From the NCBI RefSeq assembly GCF_001426995.1, contig NZ_LMFY01000001.1, positions 2,785,471 to 2,849,470 on the forward strand: 64,000 bases of DNA. The letters are read 5' to 3'. The DNA comes from Microbacterium sp. Root553. Lineage in GTDB: Bacteria; Actinomycetota; Actinomycetes; Actinomycetales; Microbacteriaceae. Numbering within the stretch: the stretch's first letter is position 1; the number at the start of each line of letters is the position of its first letter. The notes under the pieces are model-generated. The model was not told the origin of the DNA. It searched no databases and saw only the letters and a program-made list of their open reading frames with translations. Positions 1 through 8,106 of the stretch are shown here, one piece after another. Made by a program: the position numbers and the translations under genes.

Positions 1-811
1 CGGCGAGTTCTGCGGCGAGCGCGGCATCGGACTCCGCATCCTGGCCACGCGGCCTGGTGCCTTTGATCGGCCGGGTGCGGATCACCCCGCCCTCGGCGTG
101 CAGGAACTGCTCCGGGCTCGCGCTGAGGAGCGCCCGCCCCCCGATCCGCACGAAACCGCCGTGGTGCGCGGGGGTCGCCGAGCGGAGTCGACGGTACGCG
201 GATGCCGCGTCGTGTGCGCCCTCGACGGTGAAGCGCGTCGTGAGGCAGAGCTGGTAGGCGATGCCCTGTCGGATGAGATCGCGGCAGCGTCCGATCAGCA
301 CCGCGTACTCTTCGGGCGTGTTCCGCGCGTCGGCGATCCTCGGGGCATCCGAGGGCGGTGCGACCTCCGTGACGGGCGACCTGCTGTCCGCCATCCGGGC
401 GACCTCGTCCGCCCACTCGGCGAGATCGTTCCGAGGCGCGGAGACCCAGGTGCGACCGGTCCTGTGGTCGAGGGCGACGAGACGAGTCACCTGCAGCCAC
501 GCCCCGTCGGCACGGCCGACCTCACCGGACACCGGCGCACCGGCGGCGCTCGCGCCGGTCTCGTAGTCCTGCCAGCCGACCCAGCCTCCGCGCAGCGGCG
601 GGTGATCGGGCTCGGCGACGGGTGCGCCGGTGAGGGGAACACCGGCGGGGAACCCACAGCGCTCACCCGTTCCGATGAAGCTCCATCCCTCGACGGCGTC
701 GGCGCCCGCGTCGAGCCAGAACAGGTCCGCCCATCGCGCCTCGAGCGCGAGGAAGAGCGCGAGGGGCTCGACTTCGGCGGAGAGGATGCGGGCACTCAGA
801 CGTTCGGGCAC
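1..811 (-). CDS. pabB: Aminodeoxychorismate/anthranilate synthase component I (PabB-like), 3' end outside window
   Basis: Chorismate-binding enzyme that aminates chorismate, for folate (PabB) or tryptophan (TrpE). About 270 N-terminal residues are present; the reading frame is still open at the window edge. The residues just before the edge contain the family signature PIKGTRPRG followed by an acidic D..LA.EL stretch, and upstream lies YQLCLTTRF, also typical. The start is taken as GTG at 811 because a TAGGCT -10 box lies exactly 6 nt upstream and no Shine-Dalgarno is visible, so the mRNA is probably leaderless. The gene is divergent to the DedA gene at 853. PabB is preferred over TrpE or a menaquinone/siderophore isochorismate synthase because the N-terminus is short and no trp or men genes adjoin, but the exact reaction is inference. 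Confidence 0.85.
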   Translation of the reverse strand, partial: MPERLSARILSAEVEPLALFLALEARWADLFWLDAGADAVEGWSFIGTGERCGFPAGVPLTGAPVAEPDHPPLRGGWVGWQDYETGASAAGAPVSGEVGRADGAWLQVTRLVALDHRTGRTWVSAPRNDLAEWADEVARMADSRSPVTEVAPPSDAPRIADARNTPEEYAVLIGRCRDLIRQGIAYQLCLTTRFTVEGAHDAASAYRRLRSATPAHHGGFVRIGGRALLSASPEQFLHAEGGVIRTRPIKGTRPRGQDAESDAALAAELA

Positions 812-817
812 GTTCTC

Positions 818-823
818 AGCCTA
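818..823 (-). promoter_or_regulatory. -10 element TAGGCT of the pabB-like gene (leaderless)
   Basis: TAGGCT on the minus strand, 6 nt before the GTG at 811, so the predicted transcript starts at or next to the start codon. No clear -35 was found. Confidence 0.6.
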
Positions 824-840
824 GGCCGCGGCGACTCCCG

Positions 841-846
841 TACTCT
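841..846 (+). promoter_or_regulatory. -10 element TACTCT of the dedA-like gene (leaderless)
   Basis: TACTCT lies 6 nt before GTG 853. It is 17 nt from the divergent -10 box at 818-823, so the two promoters share one short control region. Confidence 0.55.
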
Positions 847-852
847 CGAGGA

Positions 853-1533
853 GTGGACGAGCTCGTACCGTGGTTGATCGACTTCATGAGGTCGATCGAT
901 CCGATCGCCCGCACACTGATCGCCGGTGTCGCCGTGCTCCTCGAGACGAGCGTGCTGATCGGTCTGATCTTCCCCGGCGACACGGTGGTCCTCGTCGCCT
1001 CCATCGGCATCACCACCGTCCCCCAGGGCATCGCCATGGTCCTTGCGGTCGTGGTCGGCGCGCTGATCGGCGAGAGCATCGGCTTCTGGCTCGGTCGATG
1101 GATCGGTCCGCACATCCGCGCCTCCTGGGTGGGGCGACGGGTCGGCGAGGAGAACTGGGTACGCGCCGAGCGGTATCTGGCACGACGGGGCGGCATCGCG
1201 ATCTTCCTGTCGCGGTTCCTCCCCGTGCTGCATTCGCTGGTCCCCCTCACCGTCGGGATGAGCCACTACTCCTACCGCCGCTTCCTCGCATGGACGGCCC
1301 CCGCCTGTCTGCTGTGGGCGACCGCCTACGTCAGCATCACCTCTCTCGCGGCGGGGAGCTTCGATGAACTCGCGGACCGTGTGCACTACGCGGGGTACAT
1401 CTTCGTGGGGATCATCGCTCTGTTCCTCCTCGCGGTGTTCATCGGCAAGAAGGTGCTCTCCCGTCTCGAGGCCCGTCACCTCGACATCTCCGATGCGGAG
1501 GGCGCGGACGAGGCGACCGACGTGAAAGACTGA
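853..1533 (+). CDS. DedA/VTT-domain membrane protein
   Basis: Integral membrane protein of 226 aa from the DedA (SNARE-associated, VTT) family, whose members include undecaprenyl-phosphate and phospholipid flippases. Visible features are an N-terminal hydrophobic stretch, the conserved PGDTVVLVAS and GESIGFWLGR segments, the FLSRFLPVLHSLVPLTVGM region with the family's essential Arg and Pro, and a last TM helix near 185-205 before a short acidic cytoplasmic tail. Length matches the family. The GTG start follows TACTCT by 6 nt. The App1-like gene begins 4 nt after its stop, so the two are probably co-transcribed; both families act on membrane lipids, which suggests a shared lipid role (inference). 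Substrate cannot be read from sequence. Confidence 0.9.
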   Translation: MDELVPWLIDFMRSIDPIARTLIAGVAVLLETSVLIGLIFPGDTVVLVASIGITTVPQGIAMVLAVVVGALIGESIGFWLGRWIGPHIRASWVGRRVGEENWVRAERYLARRGGIAIFLSRFLPVLHSLVPLTVGMSHYSYRRFLAWTAPACLLWATAYVSITSLAAGSFDELADRVHYAGYIFVGIIALFLLAVFIGKKVLSRLEARHLDISDAEGADEATDVKD

Positions 1534-1537
1534 AGCA

Positions 1538-2563
1538 ATGGCTTCGTCACCCCAGACGCCCCGGATCCACTGGTTCGCGCGTCTCGAACACCGCCTCCAC
1601 GTATGGCGGGAAGGACGAGCGCGCCGCCGCGGTCGCACGGCGACCATCCTCCCGTTCCCCGGCTACGGCGGACCCGGTTGGGTGCGTGTCGTCGGTCGGG
1701 TTCTCATCGTTCCGCCCGCACGCAGCACCAAGGACGGCGAGCTGGCGAGTGTGCGCGGGTGGCGCAGCTTCGTCGGCATCCCGGTGAGCTTCGCGAAGGT
1801 CACCGTGCGGATCGGGGATTCCGATCACGACGTCGTCGCGGATCGGGGTGGTGTGATCGACTCGGTCGTGCACGCGGATCTCGAACCGGGATGGCAGAAC
1901 TTCACCTTCTCGGTGGAGGGCGGGGATGCGGTCGAGGCGACCGCGTTCATCGTCTCGGCCTCCACGCACTTCGGTGTCGTGTCGGACGTCGATGACACGG
2001 TCATGGTGACGGCCCTCCCCCGCCCCTTCATCGCCGCCTGGAACTCCTTCGTCGTCGACGAACACGCACGTCTCCCGGTCCCCGGTATGGCCGTGCTCCT
2101 CGACCAGGTGCTGCGCGAGCACCCCGGCGCTCCGATGGTCTACCTCTCCACGGGCGCCTGGAACGTGGCTCCGACGTTGCGGCGCTTCCTCGGTCGCCAC
2201 CTGTTCCCCGCCGGGTCCATGCTCCTCACCGACTGGGGGCCCACGCACGACCGGTGGTTCCGCAGCGGTCGCGAGCACAAGCTCACCAACCTCCGTCGAC
2301 TCGCCACGGAGTTCCCCCATGTGAAGTGGCTGCTCATCGGAGACGACGGTCAGCACGACGAGGCGATCTACTCCGAGTTCATGGAGGAGCACCCCACCTC
2401 CGTCGCCGGCGTCGCGATCCGTCGACTGCTGCCGGCCGAGGCCGTGCTCGCCGGTGGTCGAGCAGGTCGAGAGCCGCACTCCGAGGACGTCGCTCCCTGG
2501 GTCAGCGCCGAAGACGGTGCAGGACTCCGCGACCTGCTCGGCGAAGCCGGCATCCTCCGCTGA
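1538..2563 (+). CDS. App1-like phosphatidate phosphatase domain protein (DUF2183)
   Basis: Protein of 341 aa. The C-terminal half carries the App1 catalytic domain of the HAD type: DVDDTVMVT near residue 150 gives the two aspartates of the DxDxT motif, YLSTGAWN is the second motif, and LLIGDDGQHD supplies the acidic metal-binding end. The N-terminal half is a beta-rich region found in bacterial App1 homologues. Yeast App1 is a Mg-dependent phosphatidate phosphatase; the bacterial substrate is unproven. There is no signal peptide, so it is likely cytoplasmic or membrane-peripheral. It follows the dedA-like gene by 4 nt and the next gene starts one base after its stop, so all three look co-transcribed. 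Family assignment is firm, reaction inferred. Confidence 0.82.
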   Translation: MASSPQTPRIHWFARLEHRLHVWREGRARRRGRTATILPFPGYGGPGWVRVVGRVLIVPPARSTKDGELASVRGWRSFVGIPVSFAKVTVRIGDSDHDVVADRGGVIDSVVHADLEPGWQNFTFSVEGGDAVEATAFIVSASTHFGVVSDVDDTVMVTALPRPFIAAWNSFVVDEHARLPVPGMAVLLDQVLREHPGAPMVYLSTGAWNVAPTLRRFLGRHLFPAGSMLLTDWGPTHDRWFRSGREHKLTNLRRLATEFPHVKWLLIGDDGQHDEAIYSEFMEEHPTSVAGVAIRRLLPAEAVLAGGRAGREPHSEDVAPWVSAEDGAGLRDLLGEAGILR

Positions 2564-2564
2564 C

Positions 2565-3434
2565 ATGAGCGCCTCCCTCCCCCGCCACGTCTGGCTGGAG
2601 CGCGAGCACGAGCATCAGGCCCGGGCGGACGCACTGACCGCAGCACACCGCGAGCGCGCGTCCCGGCGGGAGAAGCATCCGGTCTGGGACTTCCTCTTCA
2701 CCTACTACAGCTACAAGCCGGCACAGCTGCGCCGCTGGCATCCGGGCGCCGGCGTCGAGCTCGAGGACGCTCCCGAACGCCGGTCCTGGCGCTGGTACAC
2801 CGAAGGATCCACTCCCGAGGGTGTGACGCCCGACGCGGCGCTCTTCGCCCACGAGAAGTCAGACCTGGCGGGCCTCATCGAGCGGATGCTGCGCCGCACC
2901 GCCTCACGCCCCGGGCAGTTCGGCTGCTTCGGACTGCACGAGTGGGCGATGGTGTACCGCGCAGACGAGCACCGGCACGCCGTCGCTCTGCGTCTCGGCC
3001 AGGCCGGAACCGATCGTGTCGTCGAGGCGCACGACCTCCGCTGCACGCACTTCGACGCCTTCCGGTTCTTCACCCCCGATGCGGTGCCCCGCAATCGCTC
3101 GCCTCTGACGCGTGACGACCAGTCGCTGTTCGAGCAGCCCGGATGCCTGCACGCCGGCATGGATCTGTACAAGTGGGCGCTGAAGCTGGGCCCCCTCGTG
3201 CCGGGTGAGCTCCTGCTCGACGCCTTCGAGCTGGCGAGGGACATCAGGCTCCTCGACATGCAGGCCGCACCCTACGACCTGTCGGCATGGGACGTCGTCC
3301 CGGTGCCGATCGAGACCGCCGAGGGCAAGGCCGAGTACGTCCGCCAGCAGCGCGGCTTCGCCGAGCGGGGAACGCGGTTGCGTGTCGACCTTCTCGACGC
3401 CTGGCTCGGCACGCCCGTCGCCGCGCACGTCTGA
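2565..3434 (+). CDS. Conserved actinobacterial protein, often named 3-methyladenine DNA glycosylase
   Basis: Protein of 289 aa starting at ATG 2565, one base after the App1-like stop. It begins with a charged helical stretch (LEREHEHQARADALTAAH) followed by HPVWDFLFTYYSYKP and LRRWHPG, a pattern I recall from actinobacterial proteins automatically named 3-methyladenine DNA glycosylase. I see neither the helix-hairpin-helix GPD motif of AlkA nor an AAG-type fold signature, so the name should be treated as unproven. No signal peptide or TM segment. The C-terminal part has conserved-looking MDLYKWALKLGPLVPGELL and an RQQRGFA segment. It ends 6 nt before the convergent GH3 gene, leaving no room for a separate terminator. 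Function unknown. Confidence 0.75.
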   Translation: MSASLPRHVWLEREHEHQARADALTAAHRERASRREKHPVWDFLFTYYSYKPAQLRRWHPGAGVELEDAPERRSWRWYTEGSTPEGVTPDAALFAHEKSDLAGLIERMLRRTASRPGQFGCFGLHEWAMVYRADEHRHAVALRLGQAGTDRVVEAHDLRCTHFDAFRFFTPDAVPRNRSPLTRDDQSLFEQPGCLHAGMDLYKWALKLGPLVPGELLLDAFELARDIRLLDMQAAPYDLSAWDVVPVPIETAEGKAEYVRQQRGFAERGTRLRVDLLDAWLGTPVAAHV

Positions 3435-3440
3435 GCGGTC

Positions 3441-4658
3441 TCAGCCCGCGGGCTCGCAGTCAGGACACAGCGCCCACTCGGCGCTCGCCGCGGTCGACTG
3501 CAACCGCAGGGTCATGACCCTCGTGGCCGCCTCCGCCAGGCGCGCTTCCGGCAGCGTTCCCGCGTCGACGGCCGCGCTGAGCCCTGCGGCGATCTGCCCC
3601 GCGGTGTCGGCGGTGGATCCGGCGATCATCAAGACCAGGTCCGTCCCGGCGGACACCGCGGTGACGGCGTTCGCCACCGGATCGGCGTACTCGGCGATCC
3701 CCGACGATTGCAGCATGCCCAGATCATCGGTGACGATGACGCCCTCGAAGCCGAGCTCCTCGCGTGCGATCTCGTGCCACCGCGCCGACAGCGAGGCGGG
3801 GGCCGGATCGACGGCCGTGTACGCGAGGTGCCCGAACATCAGCACGGATGCGCCGGCATCCACCCCCGCGACGAAGGGGACCGCGTCGCTCGCCCGCCAC
3901 TCCTCGAGAGTCTTCGCCGTCTCGGGGATGGCATGGTGTGAGTCGCCCGGCGCGGCACCGTGTCCGGGGAAGTGCTTCAGCGTCGAGGCGATGAGCGACT
4001 CCTGCGCCGTGGTCGCTGCCGCGACACGATCAGCCGCTGACTGCGGGTCCGTGCCCAGCGCGCGTCCGAAGATGAACGACCCGGGGTCGGCGGTGACATC
4101 GGCGACCGTGCCGAAGTCGACCGAGATCCCGGCGTCGGCGACGAGTGCGGCGCGCGCGGAGAATGCCGCCGACGTCTCGGCGACGGGAGACGTCTTGAGC
4201 GTCGTCGAGGCCGGGTAGGTGTCACCGGGCAGACGGGAGACGATCCCGCCCTCCTGGTCGACGGCGACGAGAGGCGGCAGCTCGGGGTCGACGGTGAGCG
4301 CATCCGTGATGGTCGTGAGCGCTGTGCCGTCGTCGGGGATGTTCGCACCCATCAGGATGAAACCGCCGAGCCCCTGCGACATGTACTGCCGCAGAGCGGC
4401 CGTGTCCGTCGTCGGGATGTGTCCCATCACGATGCTCGCCGCCTGCTCGTCGGTCGACATCTGCTCTACGAGAGCGGCGGCTCGGTGCTGCGGCCCGTCG
4501 GACACCCCGGCCGTCAGCCCTTCGGCCGTCGACCCCTCGTTGTTCGGAGGAGTGCGCGTCGAGACGCCCTCGCCGACGACAGCCCCGTGGGCCGACGCCG
4601 ACAGGCACAGTCCCATGATCACGGCCGTGGCGACGGCCACGGCCCGCCGTCGCGGCAC
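3441..4658 (-). CDS. Secreted glycoside hydrolase family 3, NagZ-like beta-N-acetylhexosaminidase
   Basis: GH3 enzyme of 405 aa, likely exported to act on cell-wall amino sugars. GTG 4658 is chosen because it gives a compact signal peptide (PRRRAVAVATAVIMGLC then ASAHGA) and sits 5 nt after the upstream stop; the open frame continues further upstream but only into the neighbouring gene. Visible motifs are VDQEGGIVSRLPG, KHFPGHG with the following GDSHHA that forms the NagZ His-Asp dyad, and VTDDLGM holding the nucleophile Asp. A C-terminal CPDC pair is unusual for NagZ. It follows the NAD(P)-binding gene and is convergent with the gene ending at 3434. Substrate may be GlcNAc-MurNAc fragments or chitooligomers. 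Confidence 0.85.
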   Translation of the reverse strand: MPRRRAVAVATAVIMGLCLSASAHGAVVGEGVSTRTPPNNEGSTAEGLTAGVSDGPQHRAAALVEQMSTDEQAASIVMGHIPTTDTAALRQYMSQGLGGFILMGANIPDDGTALTTITDALTVDPELPPLVAVDQEGGIVSRLPGDTYPASTTLKTSPVAETSAAFSARAALVADAGISVDFGTVADVTADPGSFIFGRALGTDPQSAADRVAAATTAQESLIASTLKHFPGHGAAPGDSHHAIPETAKTLEEWRASDAVPFVAGVDAGASVLMFGHLAYTAVDPAPASLSARWHEIAREELGFEGVIVTDDLGMLQSSGIAEYADPVANAVTAVSAGTDLVLMIAGSTADTAGQIAAGLSAAVDAGTLPEARLAEAATRVMTLRLQSTAASAEWALCPDCEPAG

Positions 4659-4663
4659 CGTGC

Positions 4664-5320
4664 TCAGGCGTGGAGCGCGTCGGCGATCGGCAGGGCCGCG
4701 TCGGCCTGGCCGTTGCCGAAGCGGATCGTGCGGCCGATGGTAGACGGGTTGCCGACGACCTCGGCGATCACCGCCGCGACGTCTGCCCGGGACACCTCGC
4801 CGTGCCCCTCGGGATCGAGAACGATACGACCGGTCGGCGCATCGAAGGTGAGCGTGCCCGGTCCGAGGATCGTGCCCTCGAGGGCGGTGCCGCGCAGATG
4901 CTCGTCCGCCGCCCACTTCGCGTCGGCGTAGGCGAAGAACCCGTCGTCCTCCGGCACTCCGTGGTCGGCCTTCGAGCCGATCCACGACACCATGACGTAG
5001 CGCGCGACATCGGCCTCGCCTGCGGCGTCCATGGTGCGGATCGCCGCATCGCGGTCGACGGCGTACGTGCGCTCTGCGGATCCTCCGCCGGCGCCCGCTG
5101 ACCAGACGACGGCGTCGTGCCCGCGGATGATGTCGGAGAGCGCCGTGGTGTCGAGGGTCTCGACATCGGCGACGAGCGCGCGAGCGCCGGTCTGCTCGAC
5201 CTCCTCGACGTGATCGGGGTTGCGGATCACGGATGTGACCTCATCGCCGCGGGCGACGAGAAGAGGGGCGAGCAGGAGTGCGATGCGGCCGTGGCCGCCG
5301 AAAACGATGATTCGCGACAT
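4664..5320 (-). CDS. NAD(P)-binding atypical short-chain dehydrogenase (NmrA/SDR_a5-like)
   Basis: Cytoplasmic protein of 218 aa with a Rossmann start, IVFGGHGRIALLLAPLL, where the dinucleotide-binding glycines are G-G-H-G-R. The remainder matches the atypical SDR5/NmrA-like group: DAVVWSAGAG, then a MVSWIGSK stretch, and no classical YxxxK catalytic pair at the usual place. Such proteins are redox sensors or poorly characterised reductases. ATG 5320 is preceded by TAGGGT at exactly 6 nt with no Shine-Dalgarno, so it is probably leaderless. The GH3 gene follows after 5 nt and is likely co-transcribed, though no functional link is obvious. Specific substrate unknown. Confidence 0.82.
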   Translation of the reverse strand: MSRIIVFGGHGRIALLLAPLLVARGDEVTSVIRNPDHVEEVEQTGARALVADVETLDTTALSDIIRGHDAVVWSAGAGGGSAERTYAVDRDAAIRTMDAAGEADVARYVMVSWIGSKADHGVPEDDGFFAYADAKWAADEHLRGTALEGTILGPGTLTFDAPTGRIVLDPEGHGEVSRADVAAVIAEVVGNPSTIGRTIRFGNGQADAALPIADALHA

Positions 5321-5326
5321 GCTTTC

Positions 5327-5332
5327 ACCCTA
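5327..5332 (-). promoter_or_regulatory. -10 element TAGGGT (leaderless, gene at 5320)
   Basis: TAGGGT, then 6 nt, then ATG 5320 on the minus strand. Confidence 0.55.
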
Positions 5333-5365
5333 CGCGCCTCTGCCGACACCGGCTCGGGGGTGCGC

Positions 5366-5893
5366 TCAGCGAGGACCCTGCGAACTGTCGATGACGAAGG
5401 CCTGCGGGTGCCCCGGGAGGTAGCGGACCACGACCGGCTCGCCAGAGGGCAGGTAGGCATCGCGATCCGGGTACACGGCCGGCGTGAAGAAGTTGCTCTC
5501 GATCGTGTACTCCACGCCGCTCGGGGTCGTGAACGTCACCCAGTCGCCGTCGACGGTGCCGGTCGTCGGCTGACCGTGCTCGTGGATGTAGGCGCGCGTG
5601 ATCGGCACCCCCGTGAGGCTGAGGATGCCGATCACGAGGTTCGCCAGCATGACGACGGCGAGCACCCGGAACACGAGGCGCCGCACAGCGCCCACCGCCT
5701 TCCCGCGCGTGGCGACGTCGCCGTGGAGCAGCCCTTCGCGCTCGCGGACCCGCCGCAGCGACGCGCCGGGAGCCGCACCGCCCGCGGACATGGCGAAGAG
5801 TCCGAGGATCGAGAAGCCTGCGATGAACACCATCGCGTACCCGTGCGACGCGGGGAAGTTGATCAGCCAGATGAGGGTGTCGAGGATGTTCAT
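5366..5893 (-). CDS. Membrane protein with DUF3592-like extracytoplasmic domain
   Basis: Protein of 175 aa with two hydrophobic segments (GYAMVFIAGFSILGLFAM near 18-35 and a second, VFRVLAVVMLANLVIGIL, near 72-90) and a C-terminal domain containing VTFTTPSGVEYTIES and VVVRYLPGHPQAFV. The latter, a beta strand ending in a V-x-Y-x-P motif, resembles DUF3592 domains. The ATG at 5893 overlaps the stop of the upstream gene (ATGA), so translation is coupled. Both genes look like a paired membrane unit with related domains. No catalytic motif is visible; role unknown. It ends 45 nt from the divergent-facing start of the NAD(P)-binding gene at 5320. Confidence 0.8.
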   Translation of the reverse strand: MNILDTLIWLINFPASHGYAMVFIAGFSILGLFAMSAGGAAPGASLRRVREREGLLHGDVATRGKAVGAVRRLVFRVLAVVMLANLVIGILSLTGVPITRAYIHEHGQPTTGTVDGDWVTFTTPSGVEYTIESNFFTPAVYPDRDAYLPSGEPVVVRYLPGHPQAFVIDSSQGPR

Positions 5894-6681
5894 CGTCCGG
5901 CCTCCTTCTCGATCGTCACGGCCACGGTCTTCGGATCCTCGCGGCGGTAGAAGGCCCAGATCGGCGAGCCGACCTGGAACCGCGAGATCGCCTCGGGGTA
6001 CGCGAACACCGTCGTGTCGGCCTCCCACGTCGAGGCGCCCTCCGGTGCCATGAGGACCGTGAGCTCGAGTTCGCTCTGTCCCTCGAGGCGGCGTCCGGTC
6101 GGGCGCACCGCCAGCACGGACGCAGGCACCTGCGTTCCCGTCGTCCGCGCTCTCACCAGGCGAGGGTCGATGAGACCGCGATCGATCCGCCACTGCAGCA
6201 GTGCGTCGTGGACCGCCTGATCCGTGACGTCGGCGAGCTCGATCGTGTCGCGGTCGGTGGGGCTGAACCTCACCGGGACCGGCTGACCCACCTGGAGCCA
6301 CGCGAGGTCGGTGGTGTCGACCAGCATCCGCAGCTGTCCGACGAATTCCTCCCCCGCCGTCGGGGTGACCCGGATGAACAGGTCGTACTGCGGGAGGTCG
6401 TTGACGGTCAGGCCGGTTCGGGTGACCTCGACGATGCGGCCCACACCGATCTGCGCCTCTCCTCGGACCCTCCGGCGGCGACCGAGACCCGACATCGTCC
6501 CGCCGAAGGTGAGGATCAGTCCCCAGGCGACCCCGATGATGATCGGCCCGCCCAGGGTGTCCTCTCCGGAGAACGGCAGGATCGAGTCCCGCTGGTCTAT
6601 GCCGAAGAGCCCTTCGCCGGTCCAGATGACGAGCCATGCCGACAGCAGCAGCCAGATGACCAGGACGACGATACGGATCAT
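5890..6681 (-). CDS. Membrane protein with two DUF3592-like repeats
   Basis: Protein of 263 aa. Two TM helices (about 4-22 and 44-64) precede a soluble part with repeated beta-domain units: GRIVEVTRTGLTVNDLPQYD with VGQPVPVRFSPTD, and a later SVLAVRPTGRRL with VGSPIWAFYRRED. The repeated 'variable strand, then G-x-x-V-x-V-x-Y/F' pattern resembles tandem DUF3592/SHOCT-free membrane proteins of actinobacteria. ATG 6681 lies 6 nt after TACGCT, so the two-gene transcript is probably leaderless. Its stop overlaps the next ATG. No enzyme motif; possibly an envelope or stress protein, which is conjecture. Confidence 0.8.
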   Translation of the reverse strand: MIRIVVLVIWLLLSAWLVIWTGEGLFGIDQRDSILPFSGEDTLGGPIIIGVAWGLILTFGGTMSGLGRRRRVRGEAQIGVGRIVEVTRTGLTVNDLPQYDLFIRVTPTAGEEFVGQLRMLVDTTDLAWLQVGQPVPVRFSPTDRDTIELADVTDQAVHDALLQWRIDRGLIDPRLVRARTTGTQVPASVLAVRPTGRRLEGQSELELTVLMAPEGASTWEADTTVFAYPEAISRFQVGSPIWAFYRREDPKTVAVTIEKEAGR

Positions 6682-6687
6682 GCCATC

Positions 6688-6693
6688 AGCGTA
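6688..6693 (-). promoter_or_regulatory. -10 element TACGCT (leaderless, gene at 6681)
   Basis: TACGCT, 6 nt, ATG 6681 on the minus strand. Confidence 0.55.
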
Positions 6694-6744
6694 GCGATCA
6701 TGCGTCGACGCAGTGCGGAGCGTGGCGGGCGGGATCCCGCCGGC

Positions 6745-7809
6745 TCACTCGGTGCGGACGGGCGCCGCAGCCAGCGCACGCTGCACGCCCGTCGCCGCCG
6801 AGCGCCCCGCGCGATTCGCCCCGATGGTGCTCGCCGAGGGGCCGTAGCCGACGAGCTGGATCCGAGGATCCCGCACCGCGGTGGTGCCCCGGCCATGTCG
6901 ATCGAGCTGGATGCCGCCGGCGGCGCTGCGCAGATGCAGGGGCGCGAGATGAGAGATCGCCGGTCGGAACCCCGTCGCCCACAGGATCGCGTCCACCGGC
7001 TCGAAGGATCCGTCCGCCCACCGCACTCCATCAGGCTCGACGCTCTGGAACATCGGCCGACGCGCGGCGTAGGCACCGAGGCGCTCCGCCTCGCGCTCCT
7101 GCGGGCGCAGCATCAGACCCGTCACGCTGACCACGCTCTGCGGCGGAAGGCCCTGCGCCACCCGCTGCTCGACGAGTGAGACCGCGGCCGCCCCGGCTTC
7201 AGGGGTGAAGTCGTCATCGCGCCACACGGGCTCTCGACGGGTCGCCCACAGCGTCTCGGTGAGCGGAGCGAGGGCTCCGAGGAACTGCACCGCGGACGCG
7301 CCGCCACCGACCACCAGCACCCGTTTGCCGATGAAGTGCTGCGGGCCCGGATAGTCGACCGTGTGCAGCTGCTCCCCGAGGAACGTCTCCATGCCGGGAT
7401 AGTGCGGGATGAACGGATGCGTCCAGGTGCCCGTCGCGTTCACCAGGGTGCGTGTGCGCCACTCGCGCTCCTCCGCACGCACCAGGAGGATGCCGCCGTC
7501 GTCCTCGACACGATCCACCCGCACCGGGCGCACGACCGGAAGTCGATGCGCGCGCTCGTACGCGGCGAAGTATGCCGGAACCGCCATGTTCGCGCGCTGG
7601 CCGTCACGCGGAGGGGGTGTGTCGCCCGGGAGCTCGGCCACGCCGTGCACGTCCCGCATCGTCAGCGCATCCCACCGGTGCCGCCAGGCTCCCCCCGGTT
7701 CATCGTCGGAGTCGAGAACCACATGCGAGACCCCCAGACGGGTCAGATGGAACGATGACGAGAGACCGGCTTGACCTGCGCCGATCACGAGACTGTCCAG
7801 GATGCTCAC
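6745..7809 (-). CDS. Flavin-containing monooxygenase-like NAD(P)/FAD oxidoreductase
   Basis: Protein of 354 aa. The FAD Rossmann motif GAGQAGL lies at residues 9-15, the NADPH Rossmann motif VVGGGASAVQ near 165, and the FMO fingerprint FxGxxxHxxxY is present as FLGEQLHTVDY between them. The closing ATGFRP motif near 285 is also typical. It should use NADPH and O2 to oxygenate a soft nucleophile or ketone; substrate unknown. GTG 7809 is chosen because it puts SILDSLVIGAGQAGL at the N-terminus; the frame stays open upstream but runs through the tRNA-Ala gene. No good ribosome binding site is visible, which lowers confidence in the exact start. Confidence 0.85.
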   Translation of the reverse strand: MSILDSLVIGAGQAGLSSSFHLTRLGVSHVVLDSDDEPGGAWRHRWDALTMRDVHGVAELPGDTPPPRDGQRANMAVPAYFAAYERAHRLPVVRPVRVDRVEDDGGILLVRAEEREWRTRTLVNATGTWTHPFIPHYPGMETFLGEQLHTVDYPGPQHFIGKRVLVVGGGASAVQFLGALAPLTETLWATRREPVWRDDDFTPEAGAAAVSLVEQRVAQGLPPQSVVSVTGLMLRPQEREAERLGAYAARRPMFQSVEPDGVRWADGSFEPVDAILWATGFRPAISHLAPLHLRSAAGGIQLDRHGRGTTAVRDPRIQLVGYGPSASTIGANRAGRSAATGVQRALAAAPVRTE

Positions 7810-7901
7810 GACGATGACAACGCGCGCGGGACCCGGAGTGTTCCGCGCGACGACGCGCCCGGGGGCCGCCACCCGATTGGTGCTGCGCGCGATCCGTGTA
7901 G

Positions 7902-7907
7902 TACTCT
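7902..7907 (+). promoter_or_regulatory. Candidate -10 (TACTCT) for tRNA-Ala
   Basis: TACTCT lies 35 nt before the tRNA, with TTGGTG at 7877-7882 as a possible -35 at a long 19-nt spacing. Confidence 0.4.
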
Positions 7908-7942
7908 GTTCAAGTTGCTTCGAGCAGTCAGGAAGCAGTTCT

Positions 7943-8015
7943 GGGCCTGTGGCGCAGCTGGTAGCGCACCTGCATGGCATGCAGGGGGTCGGGGGTTCGA
8001 GTCCCCCCAGGTCCA
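7943..8015 (+). tRNA. tRNA-Ala (anticodon GGC)
   Basis: A 73-nt cloverleaf: acceptor GGGCCTG pairs with CAGGTCC (one G-T pair), D-arm GCGC, anticodon stem CCTGC/GCAGG with loop ATGGCAT giving anticodon GGC, T-arm GGGGG/CCCCC around TTCGAGT, discriminator A. CCA is not encoded. An intrinsic terminator follows at once. Confidence 0.95.
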
Positions 8016-8021
8016 CAACGA

Positions 8022-8047
8022 AACCCGCGAGAAATCGCGGGTTTTTT
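8022..8047 (+). terminator. Intrinsic terminator after tRNA-Ala
   Basis: AACCCGCGA, loop GAAA, TCGCGGGTT and then a T run: a classical rho-independent hairpin 6 nt after the tRNA. Confidence 0.85.
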
Positions 8048-8106
8048 GTGTTCTTCGGCGGTTTCGCAGCGGCGCCGCCGCTCCCGGCACGTCTCGTCTA
8101 CTGACC

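Noticed and set aside
4659..4985. Longer N-terminus for the GH3 hydrolase.
   Set aside because: It would lie wholly within the NAD(P)-binding gene and hide the signal peptide.
7810..8016. Upstream extension of the monooxygenase reading frame through the tRNA gene.
   Set aside because: The extended part overlaps tRNA-Ala on the other strand and has no family resemblance; the Rossmann motif starts right after GTG 7809.
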